In this document: positions 17,783 to 27,260 of the stretch, one piece after another
Layout: every line of letters begins with the position of its first letter
Position numbering within the stretch: the stretch's first letter is position 1
Source: Alistipes dispar
Lineage (GTDB): Bacteria > Bacteroidota > Bacteroidia > Bacteroidales > Rikenellaceae
NCBI RefSeq assembly: GCF_006542685.1
Contig: NZ_AP019736.1
Span: 2,592,001-2,656,000 of the forward strand
Length of the DNA stretch: 64,000 nucleotides
Direction of reading: 5' to 3'
Notes under the pieces: model-generated
The model's input: only the letters and a program-made list of their open reading frames with translations
Told to the model about the DNA's origin: nothing
Database searches by the model: none
Program-made: the position numbers and the translations under genes

Positions 17783-19189
17783 ATGAGGGTTATATTATCT
17801 GGTTCGTCCCTGAGGAAACTGCTGCTGGCTGGTTTGTTCGGAGCATTTGCGGCCGGGGAACTGCATGGACAGACGGCCGCCGACTCGGCGAGAATCTATT
17901 ACCGGCGGGGACACCGTGAAGTGGATATCCGTTTCCGGGAGAACGGAAGCGAACTGGAACGCTTCATCGGTTGCGTCCGCGAAGTGTACGAAACCGGCCG
18001 GCTCGAGGGCGTCGAAATCCGTTCCTACGCCTCGCCGGACGGGACGGACCGTCTGAACGAAACGCTCTCCCGGCGGCGTGCCGATTCGCTCGCGTCCTAC
18101 ATCGCGCGCCGTGCCGGGATTCCTGGCGAACTGATACGGGCGCGCGGCGAGGGTGTCGCCTGGGAGTTGCTCCGCGGGATGGTGGCGTCGTCGGACATGC
18201 GCTGCCGCGACGAGGTGCTCGACATTCTCGACAATACCCCGTTGTGGATTTTCGACGGGGCGGGCCGCATCGTGGACGGCCGCAAGAAGCGTCTGATGGA
18301 TCTGCGGGGCGGCGTACCTTATAATTATATGGCCGAACATTTCTTTCCCGGGCTGCGCACCGGTTTTTCCGCCGTGATCCGGCTGGAGTCCGGGCCGGAC
18401 GTTCCGGCGGAGTCCCTTTCCGCCGCCGTTTCGACGGCTGCCGCGTGTGCGGACGGACGGGAGGCCGATCCGGCGGTCGGGACCGGGTGCACGTCGCGGT
18501 CCGAAGCGGCGGCCGTGCCGTCGCGGGAGATACCGGATATCTCCTCGCCCGGGGGACCGTCGGATGCGTCGCGGTCCGGTGCGGCGGAAAGCCCTTCGTC
18601 CGAGATGGAGACCTCCCGGACCGATCCGGCAGTCCGGAAGGAGACGACGGTTGCGGAGCGCGAACCGCTGCACCGCCTCGCCGTCAAGACCAATCTGCTA
18701 TACGATGCGGTGCTGATGCCCTCGCTGGAGGTGGAATACCGTATCGACGACCGCTGGTCGGTCAATCTGGAGGGCGACGTCGCCTGGTGGAAGAACGACG
18801 GCCGACACCGGTATTACCAGCTCGCGACCGTCAGTTCCGAAGGCCGCTACTGGTTCGGGACCCGGAAACCCTGGCACGGGCATTACGTCGGAGTGTTCGG
18901 CGGATTCTCGTGGTACGATCTGGAGAACGGAGCCCGGGGCTATCGGGGCGAAGCGGAGACGGTGGGGCTCAGCTACGGCTACATGTTTCCCGTCGGCCGG
19001 AGCCTCTCCTTCGAGGCCGGCATCGGCATCGGTTACATGCACAGCGAATACGAGGAGTATCTCCCCATCGACGGGCATTACGTTTACCAGCAGACGAGCC
19101 GCATGAACTACTTCGGCCCGCTGAAGCTGAAATTCGCCCTCGTGTGGCGTTTGTGGAATACCGACGGAAAGAAAGGAGGCGTGCGATGA
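17783..19189 (+). CDS. DUF3575 protein with N-terminal OmpA-like region (fimbrial operon)
   Basis: 468 residues from ATG 17783, which gives a signal peptide ending FAAGELHGQ; an upstream ATG at 17732 adds a poorer N-terminus. Residues about 30-190 resemble an OmpA-C peptidoglycan-associated fold (VDIRFRENGSELERF, then VEIRSYASPDGTDRLNETLS and RRRADSLASYIARR). A low-complexity Ser/Glu/Ala-rich linker at roughly 210-310 leads to the DUF3575 beta-barrel-like domain (LAVKTNLLYDAVLMPSLEVE, and Gly/Tyr-rich strands to the end). DUF3575 proteins commonly head Bacteroidales fimbrial operons and probably sit in the outer membrane. It overlaps the next gene by ATGA at 19186-19189. The role in secretion or anchoring of fimbriae is inferred. 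Confidence 0.85.
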   Translation: MRVILSGSSLRKLLLAGLFGAFAAGELHGQTAADSARIYYRRGHREVDIRFRENGSELERFIGCVREVYETGRLEGVEIRSYASPDGTDRLNETLSRRRADSLASYIARRAGIPGELIRARGEGVAWELLRGMVASSDMRCRDEVLDILDNTPLWIFDGAGRIVDGRKKRLMDLRGGVPYNYMAEHFFPGLRTGFSAVIRLESGPDVPAESLSAAVSTAAACADGREADPAVGTGCTSRSEAAAVPSREIPDISSPGGPSDASRSGAAESPSSEMETSRTDPAVRKETTVAEREPLHRLAVKTNLLYDAVLMPSLEVEYRIDDRWSVNLEGDVAWWKNDGRHRYYQLATVSSEGRYWFGTRKPWHGHYVGVFGGFSWYDLENGARGYRGEAETVGLSYGYMFPVGRSLSFEAGIGIGYMHSEYEEYLPIDGHYVYQQTSRMNYFGPLKLKFALVWRLWNTDGKKGGVR

Positions 19190-20232
19190 AAGCGAAATTC
19201 CGCTATGCGGGCGTGGGGCTCGCTCTGTTGGGTCTTGCGGTTTCCGCCGCGGGCTGCCGCAAGGATTTGTGCTACGACCACGACGCCCATTCGCCGGGAT
19301 GCCGTGCGCTGGTGACCGCCGTGTGGGAGCGGGAGTGGGAGCGCGACTACGGCCTGGGATGGCTCGCGGGGTGGGATGCCGCAGCCTATGGCCGCGCCTA
19401 CGACGATCTGCGACCCGATGCGGCGGAGGGCATTGCCATGGTGGTGTACGGCGATCCGGAGAGTCGAACCGCCGTGAGCGACGAGTTCCACCTGTCCGCC
19501 GGGGGCGGCAAGGTCAGTCTGAAAGAGGGCAGCTACTCGCTGCTGTTCTACAACGACGACACGGAGTTCATCGTCTTCAACGACATGGCGTCGCTGCCGT
19601 CGGCCAGCGCCACGACCCGCACGCGGACCCGCGGCTCGTACAGCGAACACCACGCGGAGGAGCGGACGGTGAACACTCCCGACATGCTCTACGGGCATTT
19701 CGTGGAGCGTTACGGGGCCGAGATGCATCTGGGCTGGGAGGAGCTTCCGGTGAAGATGCAGCCGTTGGTGTACACCTACCTCGTGCGTTACAGGGTGGAA
19801 TACGGCCGGCAGCATATCGCTCTGGCACGCGGCGCTTTGGCGGGCATGGCCGAGAGCGTCTATCTGCAGGACGGCCGCACGGGCGACGAGGCGGCGACGC
19901 TGCTTTACGACTGTACGCTGACGGCCGACGGTGCGGAAGCCTGCGTGCTGTCGTTCGGCGTACCCTCCTTCCCCGACAGCCATTACGAGCCGACCAAGGC
20001 GGAGGAGAGCGGCCGTCGCTACGGGCTGAATCTCGAGGTCATGCTGAACAACGGCAAGCTGGTGACCTTCGATTTCGATATCACTTCGCAGATGGAGCGG
20101 CAGCCCCGCGGCGGTGTGATCGAGGTGGACGGCATCCGGATCTCCGACGAGGACGCCGCGGAGGGCGGCTCGGCATTCGATCCCGACGTGGACGGCTGGG
20201 GCGACTACGAGGACGTCGAGATCCCTTTGTGA
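19186..20232 (+). CDS. DUF5119-family lipoprotein
   Basis: 348 residues, starting inside the stop of the DUF3575 gene (ATGA). The lipoprotein signal MKAKFRYAGVGLALLGLAVS ends at AAGC and is followed by RKDLCYDHD, the characteristic CR.DLCY.H opening of DUF5119. EGIAMVVYGDPES, YSLLFYNDDTEFIVF and a central TLTADGAEACVLSFGVPSFP fit the same family. These proteins usually accompany fimbrillin genes and may be minor subunits or assembly factors; no enzyme motif is visible. It is 67 bases upstream of the first fimbrillin, a gap that could carry an internal promoter but shows no clear one. Confidence 0.85.
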   Translation: MKAKFRYAGVGLALLGLAVSAAGCRKDLCYDHDAHSPGCRALVTAVWEREWERDYGLGWLAGWDAAAYGRAYDDLRPDAAEGIAMVVYGDPESRTAVSDEFHLSAGGGKVSLKEGSYSLLFYNDDTEFIVFNDMASLPSASATTRTRTRGSYSEHHAEERTVNTPDMLYGHFVERYGAEMHLGWEELPVKMQPLVYTYLVRYRVEYGRQHIALARGALAGMAESVYLQDGRTGDEAATLLYDCTLTADGAEACVLSFGVPSFPDSHYEPTKAEESGRRYGLNLEVMLNNGKLVTFDFDITSQMERQPRGGVIEVDGIRISDEDAAEGGSAFDPDVDGWGDYEDVEIPL

Positions 20233-20299
20233 CGCTCGTCCCCGGTACGAACGAAAAAGACAAATTCACTCAATGTTTCACTATTAACTGTTAATCACA

Positions 20300-21388
20300 A
20301 TGAAAACCAGAATGTTTTTACTTGCAGCGGCGGCCGCGGCTCTGGCCGGCTGTGCGCAGAACGAGGTAATCGACATCCCGCAGACGCGGGCCATCGGCTT
20401 CGACCCGTATGTGGGCAACACCACCCGGGCCGCAGCCAAAGACACCGATTTGTCTGCTCTGAAGGCCGAAGGCGCAGGGTTCATCGTATTGGGCGGATAT
20501 GAGGATGGTCAGACTTATGTCCCCGTGTTCGACGGAACGAATGAGACCGGGTCCCACATAACATGGAACGAGACTTCGTGGGAATATAGCCCCATCAACT
20601 ATTGGTTGGAGGGCAAGACGTACAAGTTTGTCGCCTATGCCCCCGCCGAATTGCAGGAGGATGATCTGTTCGATATTGATTATGCAGGCAATAAACTGAA
20701 GATGAAAGACGGCGGGACTTTCACCGCCGACGGCGAGACCGACCTCGTCGTAGCGGAGGGCAAACCGCAGGGATATCCTGTTGCGGCAGAGCTGGTGCAA
20801 ATGGAGACTGTTGGTTTCAAATTCTATCATGCCCTGTCGAAAGTGAAGTTCACTTTCATCAACGGATGGCGCAATGCCGTGACCTTGAAAATCACGAATA
20901 TCAAATTGTCGAATGTCAAGAATACGGGTTCGCTGACGACGTCCGGAACCATGGCGCAGGGGAGTGATAAAATACAGCCGTCTGCATGGAGCGGTCAAAC
21001 GGGTACGGCCGATTATGAGGACAAAGCGGGCGGAATGAATACGAATGAATATGAAGCATCTTATGAGTTCGAGAATTTCTTACTCCCCACAGCGCTGAAT
21101 GACTCTCAGATGAAACTGACATTCACCGTTCAGGTGACCAACAGCCAGGGTACGGGTCCCGATCTCGGAACCGGTGCGGGCAATCCGGTCGTAAAGGAGG
21201 TTGTTATTCCGAAGGATGTGGTAACTGAGTGGAAGCCGGGCTATGCCTACAACTACAAGCTGACGATCTCCGGTTCCACGTTCGGTTTGAAACCCATCCA
21301 GTTCGATGGGATCGACGTAGATTCCGAGTGGGGTAATGGCGGCGAAGATGACATGGACGAAGAAATCGAAGTAGTTCCCGGTGCATAA
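20300..21388 (+). CDS. Fimbrillin-family lipoprotein (probable structural subunit)
   Basis: 362 residues with signal MKTRMFLLAAAAAALAGC and then AQNEVIDIPQTRAIGFDPYV, which is the usual start of Bacteroidales fimbrillin-like proteins. The TRA segment and a later TTRAAAKD could be Arg-gingipain-like processing sites. Further family features are YKFVAYAPAEL, the core FKFYHALSKVKFTFINGW, and GYAYNYKLTISG near the end, the strand thought to pass between subunits. GC content is lower than in the neighbours. Because it is the first fimbrillin after the DUF3575/DUF5119 pair, it is a good candidate for the shaft subunit. A 166-base gap with weak hairpins follows, before the second fimbrillin. Confidence 0.85.
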   Translation: MKTRMFLLAAAAAALAGCAQNEVIDIPQTRAIGFDPYVGNTTRAAAKDTDLSALKAEGAGFIVLGGYEDGQTYVPVFDGTNETGSHITWNETSWEYSPINYWLEGKTYKFVAYAPAELQEDDLFDIDYAGNKLKMKDGGTFTADGETDLVVAEGKPQGYPVAAELVQMETVGFKFYHALSKVKFTFINGWRNAVTLKITNIKLSNVKNTGSLTTSGTMAQGSDKIQPSAWSGQTGTADYEDKAGGMNTNEYEASYEFENFLLPTALNDSQMKLTFTVQVTNSQGTGPDLGTGAGNPVVKEVVIPKDVVTEWKPGYAYNYKLTISGSTFGLKPIQFDGIDVDSEWGNGGEDDMDEEIEVVPGA

Positions 21389-21554
21389 CCCTCTCTCCGC
21401 TCCGTCTGCCCCGGCTTTGCGCGGCGGCTGAGACGCGACGACCACCCGGGCGGGGTTGAATGTCCCCCTCCCGGGTCCAAACGCGGAAGACGGCTTTTCC
21501 GCACTTCTCCGCCGGACACATTCCCCCGGGCGGAATTTATAAACACGAGGTACT

Positions 21555-22598
21555 ATGATACGAAGAACGAACATCCTCAAGACGTTGTGCGTGCCGGTCG
21601 CGGCCGTGTCGCTCGCCGCATGTTCCGACACGCTTCCGGGAGGTCCCGGCGGCGGGGACCGCGACGCCATCGGCTTCCGCGGCGCTCCCGAAACCCGTGC
21701 CGCCGTGAACGGATTCGCTGCCGGCGACGCCTTTTCCGTATGGGCCTGGTGCCGTTCGGCGCAGGACGCGCAGGACACACCGGTTCCGGTATTCGACGCC
21801 GAGAGAGTGTACACCGGCGACGGCTCGGCGTGGACCTATGAGCATACGGAGTATTGGGCCGACGGCCGGACCTATGCCTTCCATGCGCTTTTCCCCGATC
21901 GTGAGGCATTGGAGGCGGCGGCCGGGGCCGTTTCGTGCGTGCCCGGTGAGAACGGTGTGCGGCTGACGGTTTCCGGATTCGATGCGCGGCAGACGGGCGA
22001 AGGGGCCGTGGACCTGATGACGGCCCGGCGGACGGTGACGTATGATGCGGCTGAAGGGCCCTCTCCGGTCTCGCTGAAGTTCGCTCACGAGCTGGCGCGC
22101 CTCGCCTTCAGGGTCCGGACGCAGGGCCGGGAGGTCGAAATCGTCTCCTTCAAGGTGAACGGCGCAGGCTATGCGGGCGACTTTGTGCGGACGGAGGAGA
22201 CGGCGACGTGGACCCTTTGCGAAAGGACCGTGGCGGACGACGGCATTTTCGCCGTATCCGACCTGTCCGTCGGGGCCTCCGACGTGGCCGATCTGCTGGG
22301 CGACGTGCTCGTTCCTCCCCAGACGCTGGAGGAGACCGGTGCGCCGGAACTGACGCTGGTTTACAGGTTGGCAGGCGAGCCGGAAGCGACCTCGCACACC
22401 GTTTCCGCCTCGCTGCGCACTTCCTCCGTCACGCAGTGGCAGGCCGGACAGAGCTATGCCTACACCCTCGATCTGCGCACCGGTACGCTCGTGCTGACCG
22501 TGACGATACGGCCGTGGATCGAGGAGGATGCCGAAGTGGACTGGAAACCGAGCACCCCGGCCGGCACCGCTGACCGTAATCAATTCATGGCGATATGA
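21555..22598 (+). CDS. Fimbrillin-family lipoprotein (accessory subunit)
   Basis: 347 residues; signal ends VSLAAC. After a Gly-rich linker come the family marks IGFRGAPETRAAV, a FSVWAWCRS strand, TYAFHALFP, SLKFAHELARLAFRVRTQG, and GQSYAYTLDLRTG near the C-terminus. It is a second fimbrillin in the operon and overlaps the next gene by ATGA (22595-22598), so the two are translationally coupled. That coupling with a FimB/Mfa2-like protein suggests a tip or base component made in fixed ratio with it. The C-terminal 15 residues are not typical and may be a tail. Confidence 0.83.
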   Translation: MIRRTNILKTLCVPVAAVSLAACSDTLPGGPGGGDRDAIGFRGAPETRAAVNGFAAGDAFSVWAWCRSAQDAQDTPVPVFDAERVYTGDGSAWTYEHTEYWADGRTYAFHALFPDREALEAAAGAVSCVPGENGVRLTVSGFDARQTGEGAVDLMTARRTVTYDAAEGPSPVSLKFAHELARLAFRVRTQGREVEIVSFKVNGAGYAGDFVRTEETATWTLCERTVADDGIFAVSDLSVGASDVADLLGDVLVPPQTLEETGAPELTLVYRLAGEPEATSHTVSASLRTSSVTQWQAGQSYAYTLDLRTGTLVLTVTIRPWIEEDAEVDWKPSTPAGTADRNQFMAI

Positions 22599-23662
22599 AC
22601 CGATTCCCGAATATGAATTTCTTGCGCCGCATGTTCCGTCCGTGGGCGGCCGGTGCGCTCGCCGTGGCGGCGGCCGCATGCACCGGCGATGCGGCGGGCA
22701 CGTCGCCCGCCGGGACGGGCGGAGCTTCGCTCGCCCTGCATGTGGCGGTTCCCGCGACGCGTGCCGACGTCTCCGAGGAGGATTATGCCGCATTGGAGAA
22801 CCGCATCGAACAACTGCGTATCGTGCTGCTCTCGCCGGAGAACGAGGAGTTGTACAACCGGCTTTTTTCCGGCGACGATCTGACCGGGGCCGCCGTGGCC
22901 GACGGCTATGCCTTCACGGTGGAGGGCCTGCCCGCGGGCAGTGCGCAGCTTTATGTCATAGCCAACGAAGACTATCTCGGCGAACCCAGTCTGGTGGATG
23001 TTCCGGACGATGAAGGCATTGCTTTCAAAAAGCTCCTCGTGAAGGACCCGGGACGCGAAATTTTCCCCAAACGCTATTCCGAGATGACCGCTGAGCCAGG
23101 CGCCGCCCTGCCCATGAGCGCGTACGACCGCGACCTGACCGTCGGGACCGGAACGAATGCGGTGGAGATCGCGCTGGTCCGCGCCGTCGCCAAACTGAAG
23201 ATCGAGATGGTGAACGAGCTTACGCGGCCGATCACCGTGAACGAGATGTCTTTCGGCGCGTTCATGGCCGACCGGTTCTATCTTTTCCAGGACGGAAACC
23301 TCGACGTGCCCGGCGATGCCGAGTATAGCGGTCGGTCGTACGGCAGTCAGGAAAACGAGGCCGAGCGGCTGAATATCGTCATCGGCGGAGGGGAGTCGCG
23401 CACGCTCGTGCTCTATATCTATCCCTCCTATGCGTGGAAGGATGAGTCGGAAGATTCGCCCTACACCATCGGATTCCGCACGCCCAACGCTTTGTATCCG
23501 CTGAAGGCGTTCATCGGCGGAGGAGCCTCCCGCAATTCCATCGCCCGCAACACGCAGGTCCGTATCCGTGCCGTGCTGCACACCGACGCCAACCTTGTGC
23601 TGGATTTCCGGGTGGAGGATTGGGCGGAGCCTGGAGATATTACCGTTCCTCCGTTCAGTTGA
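22595..23662 (+). CDS. FimB/Mfa2-like fimbrial anchor lipoprotein
   Basis: 355 residues; starts within the preceding stop (ATGA). The signal ends AVAAAAC. The early strand LRIVLLSPENEELYN and the core EIALVRAVAKLKIEMVN agree with the FimB/Mfa2 family, as do LVLYIYPSYAWKD and a terminal VRIRAVLHTD strand. Mfa2-like lipoproteins stay in the outer membrane, cap the growing fimbria and control its length. Gene order (fimbrillin, fimbrillin, FimB-like, DUF4906) matches Bacteroidales fimbrial clusters. Loss of this protein in relatives releases long fibres; here that role is inferred. Confidence 0.82.
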   Translation: MNRFPNMNFLRRMFRPWAAGALAVAAAACTGDAAGTSPAGTGGASLALHVAVPATRADVSEEDYAALENRIEQLRIVLLSPENEELYNRLFSGDDLTGAAVADGYAFTVEGLPAGSAQLYVIANEDYLGEPSLVDVPDDEGIAFKKLLVKDPGREIFPKRYSEMTAEPGAALPMSAYDRDLTVGTGTNAVEIALVRAVAKLKIEMVNELTRPITVNEMSFGAFMADRFYLFQDGNLDVPGDAEYSGRSYGSQENEAERLNIVIGGGESRTLVLYIYPSYAWKDESEDSPYTIGFRTPNALYPLKAFIGGGASRNSIARNTQVRIRAVLHTDANLVLDFRVEDWAEPGDITVPPFS

Positions 23663-23682
23663 TCGTGTTTTGTTCCGAAAAT

Positions 23683-26600
23683 ATGCCGTATAGTATGCCA
23701 ACGCTATTGAAACGATTCGCCCCGGCGCTGCTGTCCGCCGCCGTGGCGGCCGCCGCGGTCTCGTGCACCGACGACGACCTTTTCGCGGACGGCAGCCGCG
23801 ACACCGTGCGCGAAGGCGTGCCGGTGACCGTCAATCTGAATTTCCGCACCGAAGACAACCGCGTGGAGACCCGCGCCGCACAGAATGCGGCGAACGAGGG
23901 TTGCGTGTACAACCTCTATGTCCTGATCTTCGACAAAGACGGAAACCGTCATGACGAAGGCGGTCTTTTCTTCGATCAATCGACGGAACCCTGGAATCAA
24001 TCGGGAACCGTTACGATAACGACCACTTCGCTCAATGACGCCCGGGTGGTCTGCATCGCCAACCTCACCACTTCCGCCGTGCACACCGATTACGATGTGA
24101 CACCGGCGCAGATGGATGAAATCCGGACGTTCGGTCAGTTGGAAGCTTTCCGGGCGCCGCTGAGCAACCGTACCGTGGAACGTTCTACCCAGTTCTTCAT
24201 GACGGGGTACGGTTACCGGAAGGACAGCGACGGCAATCCCGACAAGACGCAGACCTCCATAACGATTCCCGACAACCTCACCGAAGAGGTGGAGGTCGAT
24301 TGTATTCTCAGCCCCAGACGGATGGATGCCAAGGTGACGTTCAATGTGAAGACCGAGCCGCTTCGGGATACGTGGACGGATTTCGATTTCCGTCCGCGCA
24401 GTTGGCGGGTGGTGAACGTCCCCGTCCGGTCGCCCCTGCTGCCCGACGACGACGGAGGCGACGAGGAGTCTCCCGATGTCGGAGAGTCGTATTATTTCGA
24501 TACCCGGCCGACCGCCTTCGAGTGGGACAAGCGCGACGGAAACTATCTTTTCGAGGAAGGAGGCTTCACTTTCTACATGCCCGAAAGCCGTCATGCGCCC
24601 AAGAAGTCCATTGATGCGGCGGCCCTCGGTCCGGAGGATGCCTACGCCCTGCGCGAGAAGTGCGAGAAAATAGAGGGAACATTTCCCGACAAGCCCGGAC
24701 AGTCCGAGGAGAACGGCGCATTCGAATACGCCGCCGACTATGCCGCCTACGTGGAGATGACGGGCACGCTCTCCTACAGAATCCCGTCGTCGGAGGCGTA
24801 TCCCTCCGGCCATACGGTCAATGCCGACGTGACGTTCACCGTCCATCTGGGCTATGCCGACGGCGACCCCAACGATTACCGCACGCTGCGCAACACCCAC
24901 TACACATACAACGTCACGCTGAAGGGTGTCGATAAGATCGTGGTGGAGGTGACCGACCAAAAGGAGGAGCGTCCCGGTTACGAGGGCGACGTGATCTTCA
25001 GTTCGGCCGACGTCTATGAGCTGGACGCCCATTACGACCGTCAGCTCATCCTTATCGACCGCAGCCTCGTGCCGAAGCTGACGTGGGGCGTGCAGACCCC
25101 TTTCAGCCAGGGCATATACGGTGTCGGTCTGTTCGGTGACGACGACGATTTCCTGGCGTCCGCCGTTCCCGCCCCGGAAGAAAGCGGCATCTACGACTAC
25201 AAATGGGTGAAGTTCGCCATAAACGGGGACTACGGGGTGACGGAGCCGGACCGTTACGTGAAGTATCCCGGCGACCAGAATTACGAGTTTTACGACGGGA
25301 ACGGCGGCCGGCCGTCGCCTTACTATACCAGCGGCGAGGGCGGCTTTTATCCCGATGCCCGTATGTACGACATTCACGGACTGCTGAAGAGGCTCAGAGA
25401 GGAGTATTACACGGAGAATAAGACTGAGGGCACTGTGGCGGTCACGGCCTTCGTGGACGAATACGTGTATGTCACGCATCCGGTGACCGGAGAGAATATG
25501 CTGGACCAGTGGCGGACTTACGTCGAGGCGGAGGACCGGCAGATGTATTTCGTCAACGGCGATAATTCGCGGTACAGCCCGGACGGCAACTCTAGCGTGA
25601 TGGAGGCCGTGCAGACCTTCCGCCAGCACTCCATCCGCACGGTGTACAACACCGACCTCGGAGAGAAGAGCGCCGAGGAGCTGCCTACCGCATGGGGCGT
25701 GGAGACGATGATGAACGGCGGTTACCGTTGGGCGCCGGGCGATGTCAAGCGCGGTACGTCCGCGAGCAACGGCCGCAAGAACACCATCGACTGTCTGCTG
25801 GGCGGCAATGAGACGCTCTATTGGACGGCGGTGCTGGATGTGAATATCAACGATCCCGACGAACGTTACAACCTGAAGGATCCTTACCGCGATGCGCTGC
25901 ACGCCGTGCTGATCCGCAATCGGGATCTGGACGGGGATAACGAAGTGGATGCGAATGAAATCCGGTGGTATCTGGCCGCCAAGGACCAGTTGGTCGATCT
26001 CTATATCGGCGAATCTGCGCTGGACGAAGATTCGCGTCTTTATCCGGAGAACCCCGCCGACCGCGGCAACATGACGCGCTGGCACTACACCTCCAGCTCG
26101 TACAACGCGAACGACGGGGGACCGTGGATACTTTGGTCCGAGGAGTGTGCGGCTCTGGGCAGTTACAGCTCCTCTTCCGGTTATATGGACGGACAGTTCG
26201 CCTACCGTTGCGTGCGTAATCTCGGCATCGACCTGGAGAATCCCGAAAAGGAGCCGAGCCCCCTGATTCCCAAAGTGACGGCTGCGGAGGACGACGGCAC
26301 GTATCTGGTCGATTGTTCCAATCTGAGCCAGAAGGCGCGTCGCAACAGTTACGAAGCGGGACCCTCTTTGGGAACCCATGACGACCTGTCGCCGCAGAAC
26401 CGTCCTTACAAATACTTTCGGGTGACGGCTGCGAATAATGACGGTATCTCTCCGAAGCCGACGCATACCGGAACTATTTTTGGAGGTTGGAACTCTCAAA
26501 ACTGGACTTATTATCAGACGGCACAGATTGTCGTACAGAGAGGTTACAGGATACCCAATTTTCGCGAATTGCTTATCATGGCCACCCGTCTGCCGGAGGA

Positions 26601-26829
26601 TGCATGGGTGAAGCGGGCGGAAGATAGGGATGTAGGTTTGATGTTCTATCTGGATTTGTATTATATGACCATCACCGATTTCAGCCGGAAAGGAATAAGC
26701 GAATTGGGCAAGGGCGGAGGTTTCCGCATGAATCCGCGGGACCTGACCCTGGGTGCGATTCCTTCCCGGGGAGGGGATTTGGATGACGGATATATCCGTC
26801 CCGTCAAGGACGAGGAGACGCTGCCGTAA
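23683..26829 (+). CDS. DUF4906-family large fimbrial-operon lipoprotein
   Basis: 1048 residues from ATG 23683; ATG 23695 (MPTLLKRFAPALL) is the alternative start, four codons later, and keeps the lipobox AVSC. The N-terminal third is a FimB/Mfa2-like domain (CVYNLYVLIFDKDGN, RRMDAKVTFNVK). The middle carries DUF4906 features such as DFDFRPRSWRVVNVP and YFDTRPTAFEW. The C-terminal ~300 residues contain DLDGDNEVDANEIRWYLA, an EF-hand-like Asp-rich loop that may bind calcium, and FAYRCVRNLGID with RIPNFRELLIMATRLP, reminiscent of FISUMP-type endings. It closes the fimbrial operon and is a good candidate for the tip adhesin because of its size and multidomain build. Followed by a hairpin terminator at 26865-26899. 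Confidence 0.82.
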   Translation: MPYSMPTLLKRFAPALLSAAVAAAAVSCTDDDLFADGSRDTVREGVPVTVNLNFRTEDNRVETRAAQNAANEGCVYNLYVLIFDKDGNRHDEGGLFFDQSTEPWNQSGTVTITTTSLNDARVVCIANLTTSAVHTDYDVTPAQMDEIRTFGQLEAFRAPLSNRTVERSTQFFMTGYGYRKDSDGNPDKTQTSITIPDNLTEEVEVDCILSPRRMDAKVTFNVKTEPLRDTWTDFDFRPRSWRVVNVPVRSPLLPDDDGGDEESPDVGESYYFDTRPTAFEWDKRDGNYLFEEGGFTFYMPESRHAPKKSIDAAALGPEDAYALREKCEKIEGTFPDKPGQSEENGAFEYAADYAAYVEMTGTLSYRIPSSEAYPSGHTVNADVTFTVHLGYADGDPNDYRTLRNTHYTYNVTLKGVDKIVVEVTDQKEERPGYEGDVIFSSADVYELDAHYDRQLILIDRSLVPKLTWGVQTPFSQGIYGVGLFGDDDDFLASAVPAPEESGIYDYKWVKFAINGDYGVTEPDRYVKYPGDQNYEFYDGNGGRPSPYYTSGEGGFYPDARMYDIHGLLKRLREEYYTENKTEGTVAVTAFVDEYVYVTHPVTGENMLDQWRTYVEAEDRQMYFVNGDNSRYSPDGNSSVMEAVQTFRQHSIRTVYNTDLGEKSAEELPTAWGVETMMNGGYRWAPGDVKRGTSASNGRKNTIDCLLGGNETLYWTAVLDVNINDPDERYNLKDPYRDALHAVLIRNRDLDGDNEVDANEIRWYLAAKDQLVDLYIGESALDEDSRLYPENPADRGNMTRWHYTSSSYNANDGGPWILWSEECAALGSYSSSSGYMDGQFAYRCVRNLGIDLENPEKEPSPLIPKVTAAEDDGTYLVDCSNLSQKARRNSYEAGPSLGTHDDLSPQNRPYKYFRVTAANNDGISPKPTHTGTIFGGWNSQNWTYYQTAQIVVQRGYRIPNFRELLIMATRLPEDAWVKRAEDRDVGLMFYLDLYYMTITDFSRKGISELGKGGGFRMNPRDLTLGAIPSRGGDLDDGYIRPVKDEETLP

Positions 26830-26864
26830 CAGCCCCTCCCGGTCCGTCCGGACCTCTTTTCTAA

Positions 26865-26899
26865 CCTTTTCCCTGCCGCCTTTCCCGGCGGGGAAAAGG
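26865..26899 (+). terminator. Intrinsic terminator of the fimbrial operon
   Basis: A 14-bp stem with one G-U pair (CCTTTTCCCTGCCG at 26865-26878 with 26886-26899), followed by TTT. It begins 36 bases after the DUF4906 stop. Confidence 0.75.
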
Positions 26900-26902
26900 G
26901 TT

Positions 26903-27222
26903 TCCGGATTCCGGCGATAGTCCGGTCCCTCCGCCCGCCCGGCCCGGTTGTCCGTACCGAACTTCTTTCGTGATTGTCTTTCGGCTACGGTTCGTCAGTC
27001 TCTTCCGCCGCTCGTCCTGCTTACGGTCGGCATGCCGTTTCTGCGCTTCCGTTCCGGTCATCCGTCCGCCTTTCCCGGTTGTCTTTCCGCCGGACTTCAC
27101 GTCGTACTTTCCGGTTCTTCTGCCGCTGTTCGGCCTGTTTTTCGGCCGCCTTTCCCGGCATCGTGTTTTCCGGCCGGACTCCGATGCGATGAAATCCGTC
27201 AGGACCGCTTATTCACGCCGAA
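26903..27222. other. Intergenic region without a recognised gene
   Basis: About 320 bases between convergent operons. The sequence is rich in TTCC/CGG motifs; its open frames translate to Arg/Ser/Phe-rich strings with no motif. No promoter, tRNA or repeat is visible. Confidence 0.5.
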
Positions 27223-27251
27223 AACAAGCCGCTCGTTGCGAGTGGCTTGTT
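27223..27251 (-). terminator. Intrinsic terminator of the glycan-utilisation operon
   Basis: A 13-bp stem with one mismatch (27223-27235 with 27239-27251, loop TTG). On the minus strand it reads into TTGTTTTC, a suitable T-run. It lies just after the last gene of the operon, which ends at 27261. Confidence 0.85.
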
Positions 27252-27260
27252 CCGTCGGTG

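Noticed and set aside
23704..26499. 931-codon minus-strand open frame opposite the DUF4906 gene
   Set aside because: Composition and absence of motifs mark it as an antisense shadow of the coding strand.
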